This document shows, piece by piece, positions 42,471 to 51,028 of a stretch of 64,000 nt of DNA (positions are counted from its first letter, which is position 1; the number at the start of each line of letters is the position of its first letter). Under the pieces are notes generated by a model. It was given only the letters and a program-made list of their open reading frames with translations. It made no database searches and was not told where the DNA came from. Location of the stretch: positions 16,386-80,385 of IMG/VR virus record IMGVR_UViG_3300005541_000007. One strand, given 5' to 3'. Position numbers and translations under genes: made by a program. The DNA is from a virus.

Positions 42471-42836
42471 ATGGCACTAGCCCTTACTTCAATAAAACCA
42501 GTAAATACCACAACTTCTATTGGAAATTCCCCAGTTACCGTCTATACTTGTCCTGCTAATACTTATGCTACGATGCAATATATTACAGTTACAAATATTA
42601 CTACAGCATTAACCGTTAATGTTACTGTGCAAATGTGGAGAGTACCCAGTGGAGGAAGTGCAGGAACTACTAATTTAATTTTACCAGGATATATAATTCA
42701 AGCAAATGATCCAACATTAACTTTATATTATAATTCTAAAATTCAATTTAATCCTGGCGATTTTCTAGTAGTGGAAGCTAGTGTAGCGGCCTCCTTAAAT
42801 TTTGGTGCTATAGTCAACGAATTCCAGGCACTTTAG
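42471..42836 (+). CDS. Small virion protein
   Basis: This 121-residue Thr/Val/Asn-rich protein reads as a single beta-sandwich (NTYATMQYITVTNITTALTV, IQFNPGDFLVVEASV). Similar small proteins at the end of tail modules are often tip or decoration proteins. It is the last gene of the tail block; the replication module begins with the promoter at 42847. Confidence 0.5.
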   Translation: MALALTSIKPVNTTTSIGNSPVTVYTCPANTYATMQYITVTNITTALTVNVTVQMWRVPSGGSAGTTNLILPGYIIQANDPTLTLYYNSKIQFNPGDFLVVEASVAASLNFGAIVNEFQAL

Positions 42837-42846
42837 TACCTATGAC

Positions 42847-42875
42847 TTGACAAACTCTTCTATATGTGGTAAGGT
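42847..42875 (+). promoter_or_regulatory. Extended promoter of the replication module
   Basis: TTGACA (42847-42852), 17-base spacer ending ATGTGG, and a weak -10 TAAGGT (42870-42875). The consensus -35 and the GTGG extension match the promoters at 13275 and 56503. Confidence 0.65.
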
Positions 42876-42881
42876 GTGCAA

Positions 42882-42940
42882 GCGTCGTGATTTAGACTTC
42901 GCAACGTTCCACCCTAAAGAGAACGGCTAGGTTACGACGC
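42882..42940 (+). promoter_or_regulatory. Structured 5' leader RNA of the helicase gene
   Basis: GCGTCGT (42882-42888) pairs with ACGACGC (42934-42940), enclosing a CGTTC/GAACG hairpin (42905-42925). The leader contains GTCGTGATTTAG and CTAAAGAGAA, blocks also seen at 12985-13012. It could be a protein- or ligand-responsive element; no known riboswitch class was recognised. Confidence 0.45.
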
Positions 42941-42964
42941 ATTCTATATTTGCGAATAGAGAAT

Positions 42965-44353
42965 ATGAAATTTGAAATTCATACAAAAAATAATAGAGCT
43001 AAACTAATCGGAGATATTTCTGAAGAAATTGAATATAAACTTCAATCAGAATGTTTGTGGACGGATGAACTCAACTTCGACCATCAAATTTTATTCTATG
43101 CAGATGGAATTTTATACCCCGGGGTATCTTATCGCATTAAAAACATTCTAGAGGAAATGGGGCATGAGTGTAAAATTGTATTACCAGAACTACCTAAACC
43201 ACAATATAATTGGCCTTTTACTTGGAAATATAGATATAAGCAAGAAGAATTTGCAGATGAATTAATTAAGAAAAGATATGGAATAGGTCAAGCAAGTGCT
43301 GGATTCGGTAAATCTGCCGGATTTGCGAGTATTATTTGTAAAGTAGGACTACCTTCTGTTGTTCTCGTGATGGAAAAGGAGCCACAGGATCAAGCAATTG
43401 AAACTCTTACAGACATTATTGGTGAAGAATATATTGGAATTATTGGAGACGGAGTTTATAAACCAAATGTAGTTAATGTTTGTATGATTCAAACACTAAT
43501 GCAATTAATAGAAAAGAATGATCCATTTATTGAATTCTTAAAAAATAAAGCTAAAATTGTGGTTGTAGACGAGGCCCACGCCTTTACAGGTGATATGGCA
43601 TGGAAGATATTTTCAATTTTAAACAGCGTAGAAATATTGGTGGGCGTTTCGGCCACTCCGTTACCCTCGCACAGCAGAGCGCCCTTTGTAGAGGCATTAA
43701 TAGGCCCTGTACATTATAACATCACCTACTCAGAATTAATAAACGAAAAAGTTTTGTGCCCGCTAACACTTTATACTGAAAAGATGCCGCTTAAGATGTA
43801 TAAAATCCCAGGTTCTCAATTTGCAAGAAATAGAAAATATAGAGAAATTGTAGATGATTATATCGTCTATAATAAAGAAAGACATAAATACATTAAAGGA
43901 TTTGTAGATGAAATGTTAGAGGAAAATATCTCTGTAGCTGTAGTGTGTCAACAAGTAGAACATGCTAAATCTTTACATGAAATGATGCCTTATGGAGTTG
44001 TATTGACAGGTAGAACACCAAAGAAACAACGTGAGGAAATTGTACGTAAATTAAGAAATAAAGAAATAATGTGTGTAATTACTACAGTTTTTAATCAAGC
44101 AGTAGATATTCCATCATTAGGTGCAGTTGCGATTGTAGCAGGAGGAAAGTCGTATGTAAAATTAATACAGCGCATCCGCAGCACCCGCACTTTTTCTGGA
44201 GAAACTGCTACAGGGCACTTGACAAAGACAGAGGGGATAGTGTACTATCCTTATGACAGGGCACCCTGGCTTCAGAATCACTCGGTAGCAGCACTAAAGA
44301 TTTTTTCTGAACTTATTGCCCAACATTCTTTGAATAAAATGGTGAGCGTTTAA
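42965..44353 (+). CDS. SF2 DNA helicase, UvsW-like
   Basis: This 462-residue protein has the helicase motifs in order: Walker A ASAGFGKS (about 110-117), motif II VVVDEAH (about 199-205), motif III VSATP (about 228-232), a second RecA-like domain with VVCQQVEHAKSL and GRTPKKQRE, and motif VI LIQRIRSTR. The short N-terminal domain before the helicase core resembles T4 UvsW, which unwinds branched DNA and regresses forks. ATG 42965 is preferred over TTG 42950, though its ribosome binding site is weak. It is the first gene after the promoter and leader at 42847-42940. Confidence 0.8.
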   Translation: MKFEIHTKNNRAKLIGDISEEIEYKLQSECLWTDELNFDHQILFYADGILYPGVSYRIKNILEEMGHECKIVLPELPKPQYNWPFTWKYRYKQEEFADELIKKRYGIGQASAGFGKSAGFASIICKVGLPSVVLVMEKEPQDQAIETLTDIIGEEYIGIIGDGVYKPNVVNVCMIQTLMQLIEKNDPFIEFLKNKAKIVVVDEAHAFTGDMAWKIFSILNSVEILVGVSATPLPSHSRAPFVEALIGPVHYNITYSELINEKVLCPLTLYTEKMPLKMYKIPGSQFARNRKYREIVDDYIVYNKERHKYIKGFVDEMLEENISVAVVCQQVEHAKSLHEMMPYGVVLTGRTPKKQREEIVRKLRNKEIMCVITTVFNQAVDIPSLGAVAIVAGGKSYVKLIQRIRSTRTFSGETATGHLTKTEGIVYYPYDRAPWLQNHSVAALKIFSELIAQHSLNKMVSV

Positions 44354-44518
44354 ATGTCTGTACAGGAAGTAATTGACAATTTACTAAAAGTAGAAGATAA
44401 AACAAAAGATATTATAGTTTGTGTAAAAAGACATTTTCCACACGAAGAAGAAAGTTTTAATATTACAAAGATAACTAGTGATTGGGTATATGTAGAACTA
44501 TATTGTGGCTTTGAATGA
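44354..44518 (+). CDS. Small hypothetical protein (54 residues)
   Basis: ATG directly follows the helicase stop (TAAATG). The product begins MSVQEVIDNLLKVEDKTKD and ends YVELYCGFE, an acidic alpha/beta mini-protein. It overlaps the next small gene by four bases (ATGA). The coupling supports that it is real. Confidence 0.5.
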   Translation: MSVQEVIDNLLKVEDKTKDIIVCVKRHFPHEEESFNITKITSDWVYVELYCGFE

Positions 44519-44631
44519 AAGAACGACAAGAATTCACCGAAGCGTGGGATCAATTTGTAAATGAAATTTACAAAATATTTTTACCTATGACAACTTGGAT
44601 TGTAGAGAAAATTAATGCCCGCTTTTTCTAA
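44515..44631 (+). CDS. Small hypothetical protein (38 residues)
   Basis: It is coupled by an ATGA overlap to the upstream gene, begins MKERQEFTEAWDQFVNEIYK and is predicted helical with a hydrophobic end. Its 3' end overlaps the next gene by 17 bases. It is accepted because it bridges the gap between two real genes. Confidence 0.4.
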   Translation: MKERQEFTEAWDQFVNEIYKIFLPMTTWIVEKINARFF

Positions 44632-44998
44632 TATTGGATTTTATATCAACACCTATGCAATTATTGCAAAACGTCCAGTTCCAAAACTTCAAAAACCACA
44701 AATACTTAGTTTACAAGCAGTTTTTAGAAGTATTAAAGATAGATATGAAATTCCAAATAATGAAATACGCTATTTAATCTCATATTCATTTCTTCATAAT
44801 CCGTTAAAGTTAGAAAATATATCTGAATATGGACAAATAGGCAAATTAATTCCTTGTGCTATTTTCTATAATAGTTGGAAGAAATATAATAGACAGCTTA
44901 TACAACAACAAGGATTGCAAAAAGCAATTCTTAATACTCGTCCAAACGATCAGACAGCAGAAACAGAACTGCTAAAGGAAATATTTAGTGAACAATAA
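44615..44998 (+). CDS. Hypothetical replication-module protein
   Basis: This 127-residue, basic, helical protein (LQAVFRSIKDRYEIPNNEIR, FYNSWKKYNRQLIQQ) overlaps both neighbours. It has no clear motif. The position between the helicase and the loader-like gene suggests a DNA replication accessory role, but that is only context. Confidence 0.5.
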   Translation: MPAFSNIGFYINTYAIIAKRPVPKLQKPQILSLQAVFRSIKDRYEIPNNEIRYLISYSFLHNPLKLENISEYGQIGKLIPCAIFYNSWKKYNRQLIQQQGLQKAILNTRPNDQTAETELLKEIFSEQ

Positions 44999-45173
44999 AA
45001 CAGCAGCAACACTTAATAATGGTGATAAGGTATCTATCTTGTCAGGTGCGTGTAAAGGATATTCAGCTAATGTAGTTGATAAGAACTTTTCTGATACAAT
45101 GATTCAAGTAAAGATTAACGATAGCAATACCCTTATTAAGAAGACTACACAAGTTACAGTAATTAATACTTAA
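44988..45173 (+). CDS. KOW-domain small protein
   Basis: This 61-residue protein starts at GTG. Residues 12-32 (GDKVSILSGACKGYSANVV) match a KOW motif, the small beta-barrel nucleic acid- or ribosome-binding unit of NusG/ribosomal proteins. It ends one base before the next ATG. In a phage replication operon it might modulate transcription or translation. The KOW pattern is visible; the role is inferred. Confidence 0.5.
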   Translation: MNNKTAATLNNGDKVSILSGACKGYSANVVDKNFSDTMIQVKINDSNTLIKKTTQVTVINT

Positions 45174-45962
45174 ATGTACAGTCAAGTTCTTGATTATTTA
45201 TATGAAGCACAAGAAGTAGAAAATCTTGTAGCCGAAACTTGTAAAGAAGCATCGGCTATTAATTTAATGCAACTTGATATTCTGTATTCTCAAGATAGAT
45301 TATGTGATAAGTGCGTTACATTGCCTAATACTTCTATGCTTTGTGGGGGTATTAGGCTTGTGTTAGATGTTAACGCAACACAACAGTATAAAAAGCCAAT
45401 TCTTTTAGATCGTGCATGTTCTAAATTAGAACAACAACAAGATACCCAATTTGGAGATTCTAGAATGAAAAGAACAGGAATACCAAAACATTCCTATTTA
45501 TCTACGTTAGAAAATTTAAAATTCGATTATGATATTGACGAACACTCTATGCAAGTGTATAGAGTAGGACCAAATGAAGATGATGATGCAGATTATTATC
45601 CTTTACTTGATGTAAATAAACAATCGCTTAAAAATATTAGAGATAGTATGGATGCGGTTGTTAGTTTAGCGGATAAAGGTTTTGAAACTTATTTTTTCCA
45701 TGTAGAGAAAGAGTACGCAAAATCTATAGATTGGGACATAGAAAGGCTTACAGTACTTGACTTTATACACTTTGAAGGGGTAAACAGTAGGAGTGGTACA
45801 GACTACAGTAGACAGAGGTTATTTGAAATTATAAAAATGAGAATTGAATATGAATTACCAACAAGTATTTCAATGTTGGCAGATGTACAGGGACGTAATG
45901 AAGAAGAAACAGAATTTTTCAAGATGTTAGAGGAAAAGATTAATGAACGAACAAATCCTTGA
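45174..45962 (+). CDS. DnaI/DnaC-like helicase loader without a P-loop (putative)
   Basis: This 262-residue protein has four cysteines in a DnaI-like N-terminal zinc pattern (C44, C47, C57, C82). Its C-terminal half follows the order of DnaC/DnaI AAA+ loaders near Walker B and sensor 1: TVLDFIHFEGVNSR, DYSRQRLFEIIKMRIEYEL and PTSISM. No Walker A is present where it should be (about residues 115-150), so ATP binding seems lost. It lies two genes before the DnaB-like helicase, as expected of a loader. The family call is tentative and rests on weak, ordered similarity. Confidence 0.45.
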   Translation: MYSQVLDYLYEAQEVENLVAETCKEASAINLMQLDILYSQDRLCDKCVTLPNTSMLCGGIRLVLDVNATQQYKKPILLDRACSKLEQQQDTQFGDSRMKRTGIPKHSYLSTLENLKFDYDIDEHSMQVYRVGPNEDDDADYYPLLDVNKQSLKNIRDSMDAVVSLADKGFETYFFHVEKEYAKSIDWDIERLTVLDFIHFEGVNSRSGTDYSRQRLFEIIKMRIEYELPTSISMLADVQGRNEEETEFFKMLEEKINERTNP

Positions 45963-46350
45963 AGCTACAGTAGTAGGAGTACAATTTTGTAAAAATCGTG
46001 GTACTGCACTACTTGAAACATATCTAGCAGATAAAAAGAATGCTGATCTTTCATTACAGGAAAAACCAGACAATGAATATAATCCTAGAGCAGTAGCCGT
46101 TAATATTAACGGATATGACGGAGAGGTATTTCAACTAGGTTGGATTCCTGATGATGATTTAGATGAATATTATGATTGGAAGGAAAAGTGCATTAATGAA
46201 TGTATTGAGGAAGATTTAGACCCAAATGATTTAGATTTTTATATTTCTAGTAATCTTTATGATGAAGATGGAGAACCTTTTTGTGTGAATTATATTAGAA
46301 GCAATCTTCTAAGATATTTTGCAGTAGATTTTATTTTTAGGATTAAGTAA
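45943..46350 (+). CDS. Stand-alone HIRAN-domain protein
   Basis: This 135-residue acidic protein carries a HIRAN-type pattern: an N-terminal strand ATVVGVQFCKNRG, then LSLQEKPDNEYNPRAVAVNI and QLGWIPDDDLDEYY. HIRAN domains bind 3' ends or damaged DNA and are usually fused to helicases such as HLTF. Here the domain stands alone between a loader-like gene and the replicative helicase. It overlaps the preceding gene by 20 bases, and its stop codon overlaps the ATT proposed as the helicase start. Confidence 0.6.
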   Translation: MNEQILEATVVGVQFCKNRGTALLETYLADKKNADLSLQEKPDNEYNPRAVAVNINGYDGEVFQLGWIPDDDLDEYYDWKEKCINECIEEDLDPNDLDFYISSNLYDEDGEPFCVNYIRSNLLRYFAVDFIFRIK

Positions 46351-47810
46351 TTAACGAGAATTTTGCTAGATTACTACGTCATGTAATTGATGTAGATGGT
46401 TCTTTAGTATCTGATTGCTATTATACTGTATTTAATTCTCAACTTAAAGAAGAACATTTTCAATTCTTTGATTTAAAAGATAATGTATTTGATATAACAG
46501 CAGAAAGTCTAATCTTTCGTGCAGCTAAAAATCTATTTGATCGCTATAATAATCCTTGTACTATTGATACAATTGCAGAAGAAGTCAATAAAGAACAAAA
46601 ATTACTTGCTAGTGAAAAACAAGATGTAATAGATGCACTTAAAGATATTTCTGAATATGAAGCAAATCCTAATGAAACTAAGTATTTACTAGAACTTGTA
46701 TTAGAAGATTATAAAGATTCAAGACTTAATCAAGTATTTCAAACTGCAATAAAACTAAAGGAAAACAATCTTGAAAAGTCAATCAATTATTCTATTAAAA
46801 CATTAGCAGAACTTAAACAGCTAGGAAATTCTATAAATAATGATGATCCTGCTACTATTTCATTAAAAACAGCATCAGAAACACTACTTAATAAAATAGA
46901 ACAAGGAAAAGAATTAGTAGAATTTGCATGTCACTATGGCGTGAATGAAATTAACCAAAGATTAGACGGTATTAAAAGAAGAGAATATATTGTACTGTGT
47001 GGACCGGCTTCAGCGGGCAAGTCATTTTTATCACAAGAATTTGCATATCAAGCAGCACTTAATCAAAATAAACGAGTTGTAATAGCCTCTACTGAAATGA
47101 ATACTGAAGATATTTTACTTAGGCTAATGTCTAGGCTTACTAAAATTCCTTCACGTAAATTACAACGTCCTGACACATTAACACCAGAAGAATTAGAACG
47201 ATTTAAAGTTTGTATTACAGAATTTCAGAAAGAAGAATTTAATGATAGATTAATCTTTGTACAAAAAGGTAAGTTTTCTACAATAGAACAACTAAAACAA
47301 ATTATCCTTCAACAATTAGGAGATAAACAATTAGATTTACTTGTACTTGACTATATTGAAAATTTAATTCCATCGTTTAAAACTGGTAGTCAACAATGGG
47401 AACAAAAGAACGCTATTTCACAAGAGTTTAAGCATTTACTTGATGAATTAAATTGTGGGGGTATTACTCCTGCGCAAAATAATGCAAGAGGTATGGTTAA
47501 TGGTGGTAACGGTGCAGGTATCGGAGAAATATCATTTAAACAATTATATAAAGATGCAGATACATTCTTAATGGTATCAGAAGATGAAACTATTCCACCA
47601 GGACCGCCAGCATCATTTGATTTGCCGGGAACACCTGGAATTATTTATCTAAACGTAATTAAAGGAAGAAACGTCGCAAAAGGTGGAGAGAAAATTCCTC
47701 TCACATGTGAGTTTTCCACTGCCTCTATATCAGCAACAGGACAATTACAAACTACAACAACAGTTAAAGAACAACGTCGCAGCCGTATGGAGAAAAAAAA
47801 TTATGACTAA
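46350..47810 (+). CDS. Replicative DnaB-like helicase with probable AUU start
   Basis: The C-terminal half is a RecA-like SF4 helicase: Walker A GPASAGKS (about 218-225), VVIASTEMNTEDILLRLMSR, Walker B LLVLDYIENL (about 331-340), then QEFKHLLDELN and GEISFKQLYKDADT. A GTG at 46941 would give only this domain. The same frame is open back to 46347 and encodes a 197-residue helical N-terminal domain (FFDLKDNVFDITAESLIF, NLFDRYNNPCTIDTIAEEV) like the DnaB N-domain, but with no ATG, GTG or TTG. ATT 46350 lies seven bases after AGGA and overlaps the HIRAN stop. I place the start there. The helicase unwinds DNA at the fork. Confidence 0.75.
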   Translation: MNENFARLLRHVIDVDGSLVSDCYYTVFNSQLKEEHFQFFDLKDNVFDITAESLIFRAAKNLFDRYNNPCTIDTIAEEVNKEQKLLASEKQDVIDALKDISEYEANPNETKYLLELVLEDYKDSRLNQVFQTAIKLKENNLEKSINYSIKTLAELKQLGNSINNDDPATISLKTASETLLNKIEQGKELVEFACHYGVNEINQRLDGIKRREYIVLCGPASAGKSFLSQEFAYQAALNQNKRVVIASTEMNTEDILLRLMSRLTKIPSRKLQRPDTLTPEELERFKVCITEFQKEEFNDRLIFVQKGKFSTIEQLKQIILQQLGDKQLDLLVLDYIENLIPSFKTGSQQWEQKNAISQEFKHLLDELNCGGITPAQNNARGMVNGGNGAGIGEISFKQLYKDADTFLMVSEDETIPPGPPASFDLPGTPGIIYLNVIKGRNVAKGGEKIPLTCEFSTASISATGQLQTTTTVKEQRRSRMEKKNYD

Positions 47811-47985
47811 AAAAGAATTACAAGAAGCGTATCAAATGGCATTAGATTGTATTGAAGAACAACAAAGACAAATATCTTTGAAAGATATTACAATTGAGAA
47901 CCTTGAAAGAGAATTAGAGGAAGTGGAAGATAAATATTTTAATGCGTATACATTAGTAGATAATTGTCATAAACCTGAATTTTAA
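47803..47985 (+). CDS. Small coiled-coil protein
   Basis: This 60-residue protein starts at ATG 47803 behind GGAGAAAA; a longer frame to 47683 lies within the helicase gene and is spurious. The sequence (EEQQRQISLKDITIENLERE) is a coiled coil. It overlaps the helicase stop by eight bases and abuts the zinc-finger primase gene. Confidence 0.55.
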   Translation: MTKKELQEAYQMALDCIEEQQRQISLKDITIENLERELEEVEDKYFNAYTLVDNCHKPEF

Positions 47986-48480
47986 ATGAAAAAGAAAGAA
48001 ATTGAAAACACTCCATTCGATAAACCACTATTTGAAGACATTATTAACTTATGTGATTTAAAAGAAGTAGAGTTTCATCCATATTCAGCATCACCATATA
48101 TTACTGCATGTTGTCCTTTTCACGATGACCATGCCCCGAGCTTTATCATATTTCAAGAAATTCAACAATGCCATTGTAGAACATGTCATACAGCCTACAT
48201 GGATGTAATTGCTTTCTGGAAATTATTAAAGAATAGAAGTTTTGCACAAACTGTTAAAGATATTTGTAAACCAACTACGGTTGAATCTTCTTTAATTAAG
48301 AAACTAAATAAACCTAGATTAATTTATGTAGACCTAGCCTTCCTAGCCCAACGTGTAAGAAAAGTGTGGTCTACCGTAGACTTTGATAGCGGGGTTAGGG
48401 TAGTATCTGAAGTGCTAAGACTGCTACAGGAGGAAAAATATTCTCTTGTAGAAAAGTTATTAGTAAGGAGTGGAATTTAA
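47986..48480 (+). CDS. CHC2 zinc-binding domain of a split DnaG-type primase
   Basis: This 164-residue protein starts right after the coiled-coil gene. Residues about 25-85 match the DnaG zinc domain: CCPFHDDHAPSFIIF (C43, H46) and CHCRTCH (C64, C67), then YMDVIAFWKLL. This domain reads the template and sets primer initiation. The polymerase core normally fused to it is absent and is found instead at 61603-62154. The C-terminal half is helical and unassigned. It sits next to the replicative helicase, its usual partner. Confidence 0.8.
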   Translation: MKKKEIENTPFDKPLFEDIINLCDLKEVEFHPYSASPYITACCPFHDDHAPSFIIFQEIQQCHCRTCHTAYMDVIAFWKLLKNRSFAQTVKDICKPTTVESSLIKKLNKPRLIYVDLAFLAQRVRKVWSTVDFDSGVRVVSEVLRLLQEEKYSLVEKLLVRSGI

Positions 48481-48481
48481 A

Positions 48482-48679
48482 ATGTTTGGACGTAGAGAAA
48501 TTTTAGAAAATAGAAGCGAAGAACCAGAATCATCAGAAGATATGCAATATGAATTAATTTATGATGCACCAGATGAAATGTTTCATTTGTATGTATTAGG
48601 ACAAGATAGGCCGTGTTCAACGCTTAGTACAGAATATATGATTAAGTTAATTCTTAGAGATAGGGATGGATCGCTTTGA
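48482..48679 (+). CDS. Small acidic hypothetical protein
   Basis: This 65-residue protein starts at ATG 48482 after AAGGAG. It is acidic at the N-terminus (NRSEEPESSEDMQYEL) with a small beta region. It overlaps the next start by four bases. No function is recognised. Confidence 0.5.
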   Translation: MFGRREILENRSEEPESSEDMQYELIYDAPDEMFHLYVLGQDRPCSTLSTEYMIKLILRDRDGSL

Positions 48680-48873
48680 AAGATAAACAATATATTACAG
48701 GAATTGTAACAGGTTATCAATTACAAGAAGCAAGAGAACAATTACGTGAATTAACTAACTACGGAGATTGTCCTGAAGATTGGTATATTAATGAAGAGTT
48801 TTGTGATCTATTACGTGTGAAAGCAAATAGTGATACGAAATTTAGACTAACATTAGAAGAGATTGATGAATAA
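48676..48873 (+). CDS. Small hypothetical protein
   Basis: This 65-residue protein starts at TTG overlapping the previous stop (TTGA). It is helical and acidic (QLQEAREQLRELTNYGDCPE). The tight coupling supports it. The function is unknown. Confidence 0.45.
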   Translation: MKDKQYITGIVTGYQLQEAREQLRELTNYGDCPEDWYINEEFCDLLRVKANSDTKFRLTLEEIDE

Positions 48874-48882
48874 AATTAGACT

Positions 48883-50838
48883 ATGATTGTGGATAAAAAG
48901 TACGGAATGGGGGATTTTGAGTTAAACCCCCTTCAGGAAATGTGCTGGCCGCATAGAGAATCGGAAAATAATCTTCTGATTTGCGGAAAAACATCATCTG
49001 GTAAATCTCAATGTGCAATTATTCTTGCTACAAAGTATCTGCACAACTCGGATGAAGATGTAGTTTTATATTGTGGTTCATATAAATCATTGTGTGATGA
49101 AAAATGGGAAGACCTTACACACGAAGATCATGCATGGAGTAAATTTAAATCAACAGCAATAACAGGCGATTATTTCTACGATATGGCTAAACTAAAAGAC
49201 ATAGCAGAGGCTAGAATAATTCTCGCTACACCTGAAATGATTTTGTCAACAGCAACCAATATAAATTCCGAACGTTCTAGTTTTATTCCCCGTATAAAAT
49301 GCGTGATCTGTGACGAAATCCACGAAATTTCTAATGGTGATCGCGGTCCTAATTATGAGAACGCTATTATTGAACTTGCGCGAGAAAATCCTTCGATACA
49401 GTTTATCGCCCTCAGCGGAACGCTACCCAATTCACAAGACTTTGTTAAATGGTTTTCTGTTTTGAATGGGAAAGAAACAATATATATCGAATCGGACTAC
49501 AGGCCCGTTGAATTAACCCACAATTTCATCCCAACTAAAAAAGATAAAACTATAGCTGATACTGAACTTAATATTATTAATCAAGTAGTACAACTTCATA
49601 AACGACCAGATAAAGCAAATCAACAATTTATGAATTGTGTTTTTAAAAAGACACTTGGTACTAAGATTACTAACGCACTTGTTAAAGAAGGAATTGTTTC
49701 AGAGTTTCATAATGCTAATGCTACTAAACCACAACGTAATAAAATGGAGAAAGCATTTAAAGGCGGTGGAATACGTTCTTTAACTTCTACCTCTACTCTT
49801 TTTACAGGAGTTAATTTACCTGCCCGTAACGTCATTATTACTTGGCCTGTTGCTGGTGGAGGCGATATACCGGCATATGTTATCCAACAAGCCGCAGGGA
49901 GGGCAGGTAGACCTAAGTATGACACAGAAGGCGATGTTTATTACTTACTTCCGCACAATGATTTTGAACGACATAAAGAAAGAATCCTAAAAGGTGAAAA
50001 TATTATGTCTAATATGGGTTATAAAGATGTAATCCAATCACACTTTATTAGAGCGATCTATAAAGGTAGATTAAATTTAGTAACGGATTTTGAAAAATGG
50101 TATCAGCTAACCTTGGCTTATTTACAGTACAAATATACAGCCGTGCAATGCCATGAACTTGCTGTAGAACTTACGGAGGAATTACGTAAATGGGGATTTT
50201 TACTAAATACTGCTGATGATAATGTTTTGAAAATTTCTCATAGAGGAAGAATAGCAGCACAGCTACTATTAGAACCGAGAAGTTTCCACGCACTTATTTC
50301 TAATGCATATAAATATTTCTCATTAAATAATGCGAATGACCTTGATCTTGCCAAAATGTTTGCACAAATTCCACTCTACGAGGCCGATTACCTCAGCTTT
50401 GCCGAGAAGGGGCTTATAAATAATCTGGTGAGGGCAAACGTCCCTGACACCCACGCTAAGGCTGTACACGTCGTTTACACGCAATTAACGGGGCAAGAGC
50501 TAGATGGCTTGTTCTTTTCTACTTTATGGGAAATCAAAGACAGTACGCCTAGATACGGGCAAGGATTATTAAGGGCGCATAATGAGTGTGAGCATTGGAC
50601 TGAAAAGAACGGATTAGGAAACTCTGTAGATGCTGAAGAAAGAATTCGATTAGCAATAATTAGAGTTATGAAGGGAATGACGTGGAACCAGGCACGGCTT
50701 GCCGTTTCAAAATTTAGCAAGAGTGAAATAAAAGCATTAGGCGATGTTGGACTTCTCACGGAAGCGGATGTAAAAGCAAATCCAATGCTTGCCAAATCTG
50801 TTTTGAAACCGAAGAGAATATTGGAGTTGAATATTTAG
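48883..50838 (+). CDS. SF2 helicase of Hel308/Ski2-like type
   Basis: This 651-residue protein has the Ski2/Hel308 motif set: LNPLQEMCWP (Q-like motif), Walker A GKTSSGKS (35-42), ATPEMILS, motif II VICDEIHEI (DEIH at 144-147), motif III LSGTLPN, FTGVNLPARNVIIT, and motif VI QQAAGRAGRP (335-344). After the core comes a winged-helix-like and helical region (LLLEPRSFHALISNAYKYF). Hel308 enzymes unwind forked DNA with 3'-5' polarity and are best known from archaea and eukaryotes. It is the second SF2 helicase of this module. Its role may be in fork restart, which is inference. Confidence 0.8.
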   Translation: MIVDKKYGMGDFELNPLQEMCWPHRESENNLLICGKTSSGKSQCAIILATKYLHNSDEDVVLYCGSYKSLCDEKWEDLTHEDHAWSKFKSTAITGDYFYDMAKLKDIAEARIILATPEMILSTATNINSERSSFIPRIKCVICDEIHEISNGDRGPNYENAIIELARENPSIQFIALSGTLPNSQDFVKWFSVLNGKETIYIESDYRPVELTHNFIPTKKDKTIADTELNIINQVVQLHKRPDKANQQFMNCVFKKTLGTKITNALVKEGIVSEFHNANATKPQRNKMEKAFKGGGIRSLTSTSTLFTGVNLPARNVIITWPVAGGGDIPAYVIQQAAGRAGRPKYDTEGDVYYLLPHNDFERHKERILKGENIMSNMGYKDVIQSHFIRAIYKGRLNLVTDFEKWYQLTLAYLQYKYTAVQCHELAVELTEELRKWGFLLNTADDNVLKISHRGRIAAQLLLEPRSFHALISNAYKYFSLNNANDLDLAKMFAQIPLYEADYLSFAEKGLINNLVRANVPDTHAKAVHVVYTQLTGQELDGLFFSTLWEIKDSTPRYGQGLLRAHNECEHWTEKNGLGNSVDAEERIRLAIIRVMKGMTWNQARLAVSKFSKSEIKALGDVGLLTEADVKANPMLAKSVLKPKRILELNI

Positions 50839-51027
50839 ATGGCTAAAACTAAGAAAATTGCATACGAGAAAAGACCTACCGAAACTAAAGAACAGCGGCA
50901 ATGTTTGCGTAAGGTCAGGTATGATAGTGTAGAGGCCGCTAGATTTTTTGGTAAGGTGAACCTACAAAGAATCTATTATTGTGAGTTCTGTAAAGGTTAC
51001 CACAGCACAACAAAAGGAAAATTATAA
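50839..51027 (+). CDS. Small zinc-ribbon-like protein
   Basis: This 62-residue basic protein abuts the helicase stop. It has a Cys in EQRQCLRKVRY and the YYCEFCKGYH motif near the end, a pattern common in small phage proteins that probably bind one zinc ion. The function is unknown; nucleic acid binding is plausible. Confidence 0.6.
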   Translation: MAKTKKIAYEKRPTETKEQRQCLRKVRYDSVEAARFFGKVNLQRIYYCEFCKGYHSTTKGKL

Positions 51028-51028
51028 T

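Noticed and set aside
46941-47810. GTG 46941 as the helicase start
   Set aside because: The same frame upstream encodes a DnaB-like N-terminal domain with no stop for 590 bases, and no ribosome binding site precedes the GTG.
49707-50795. Two - strand frames
   Set aside because: Antisense to the Hel308-like helicase, whose motifs are unambiguous.
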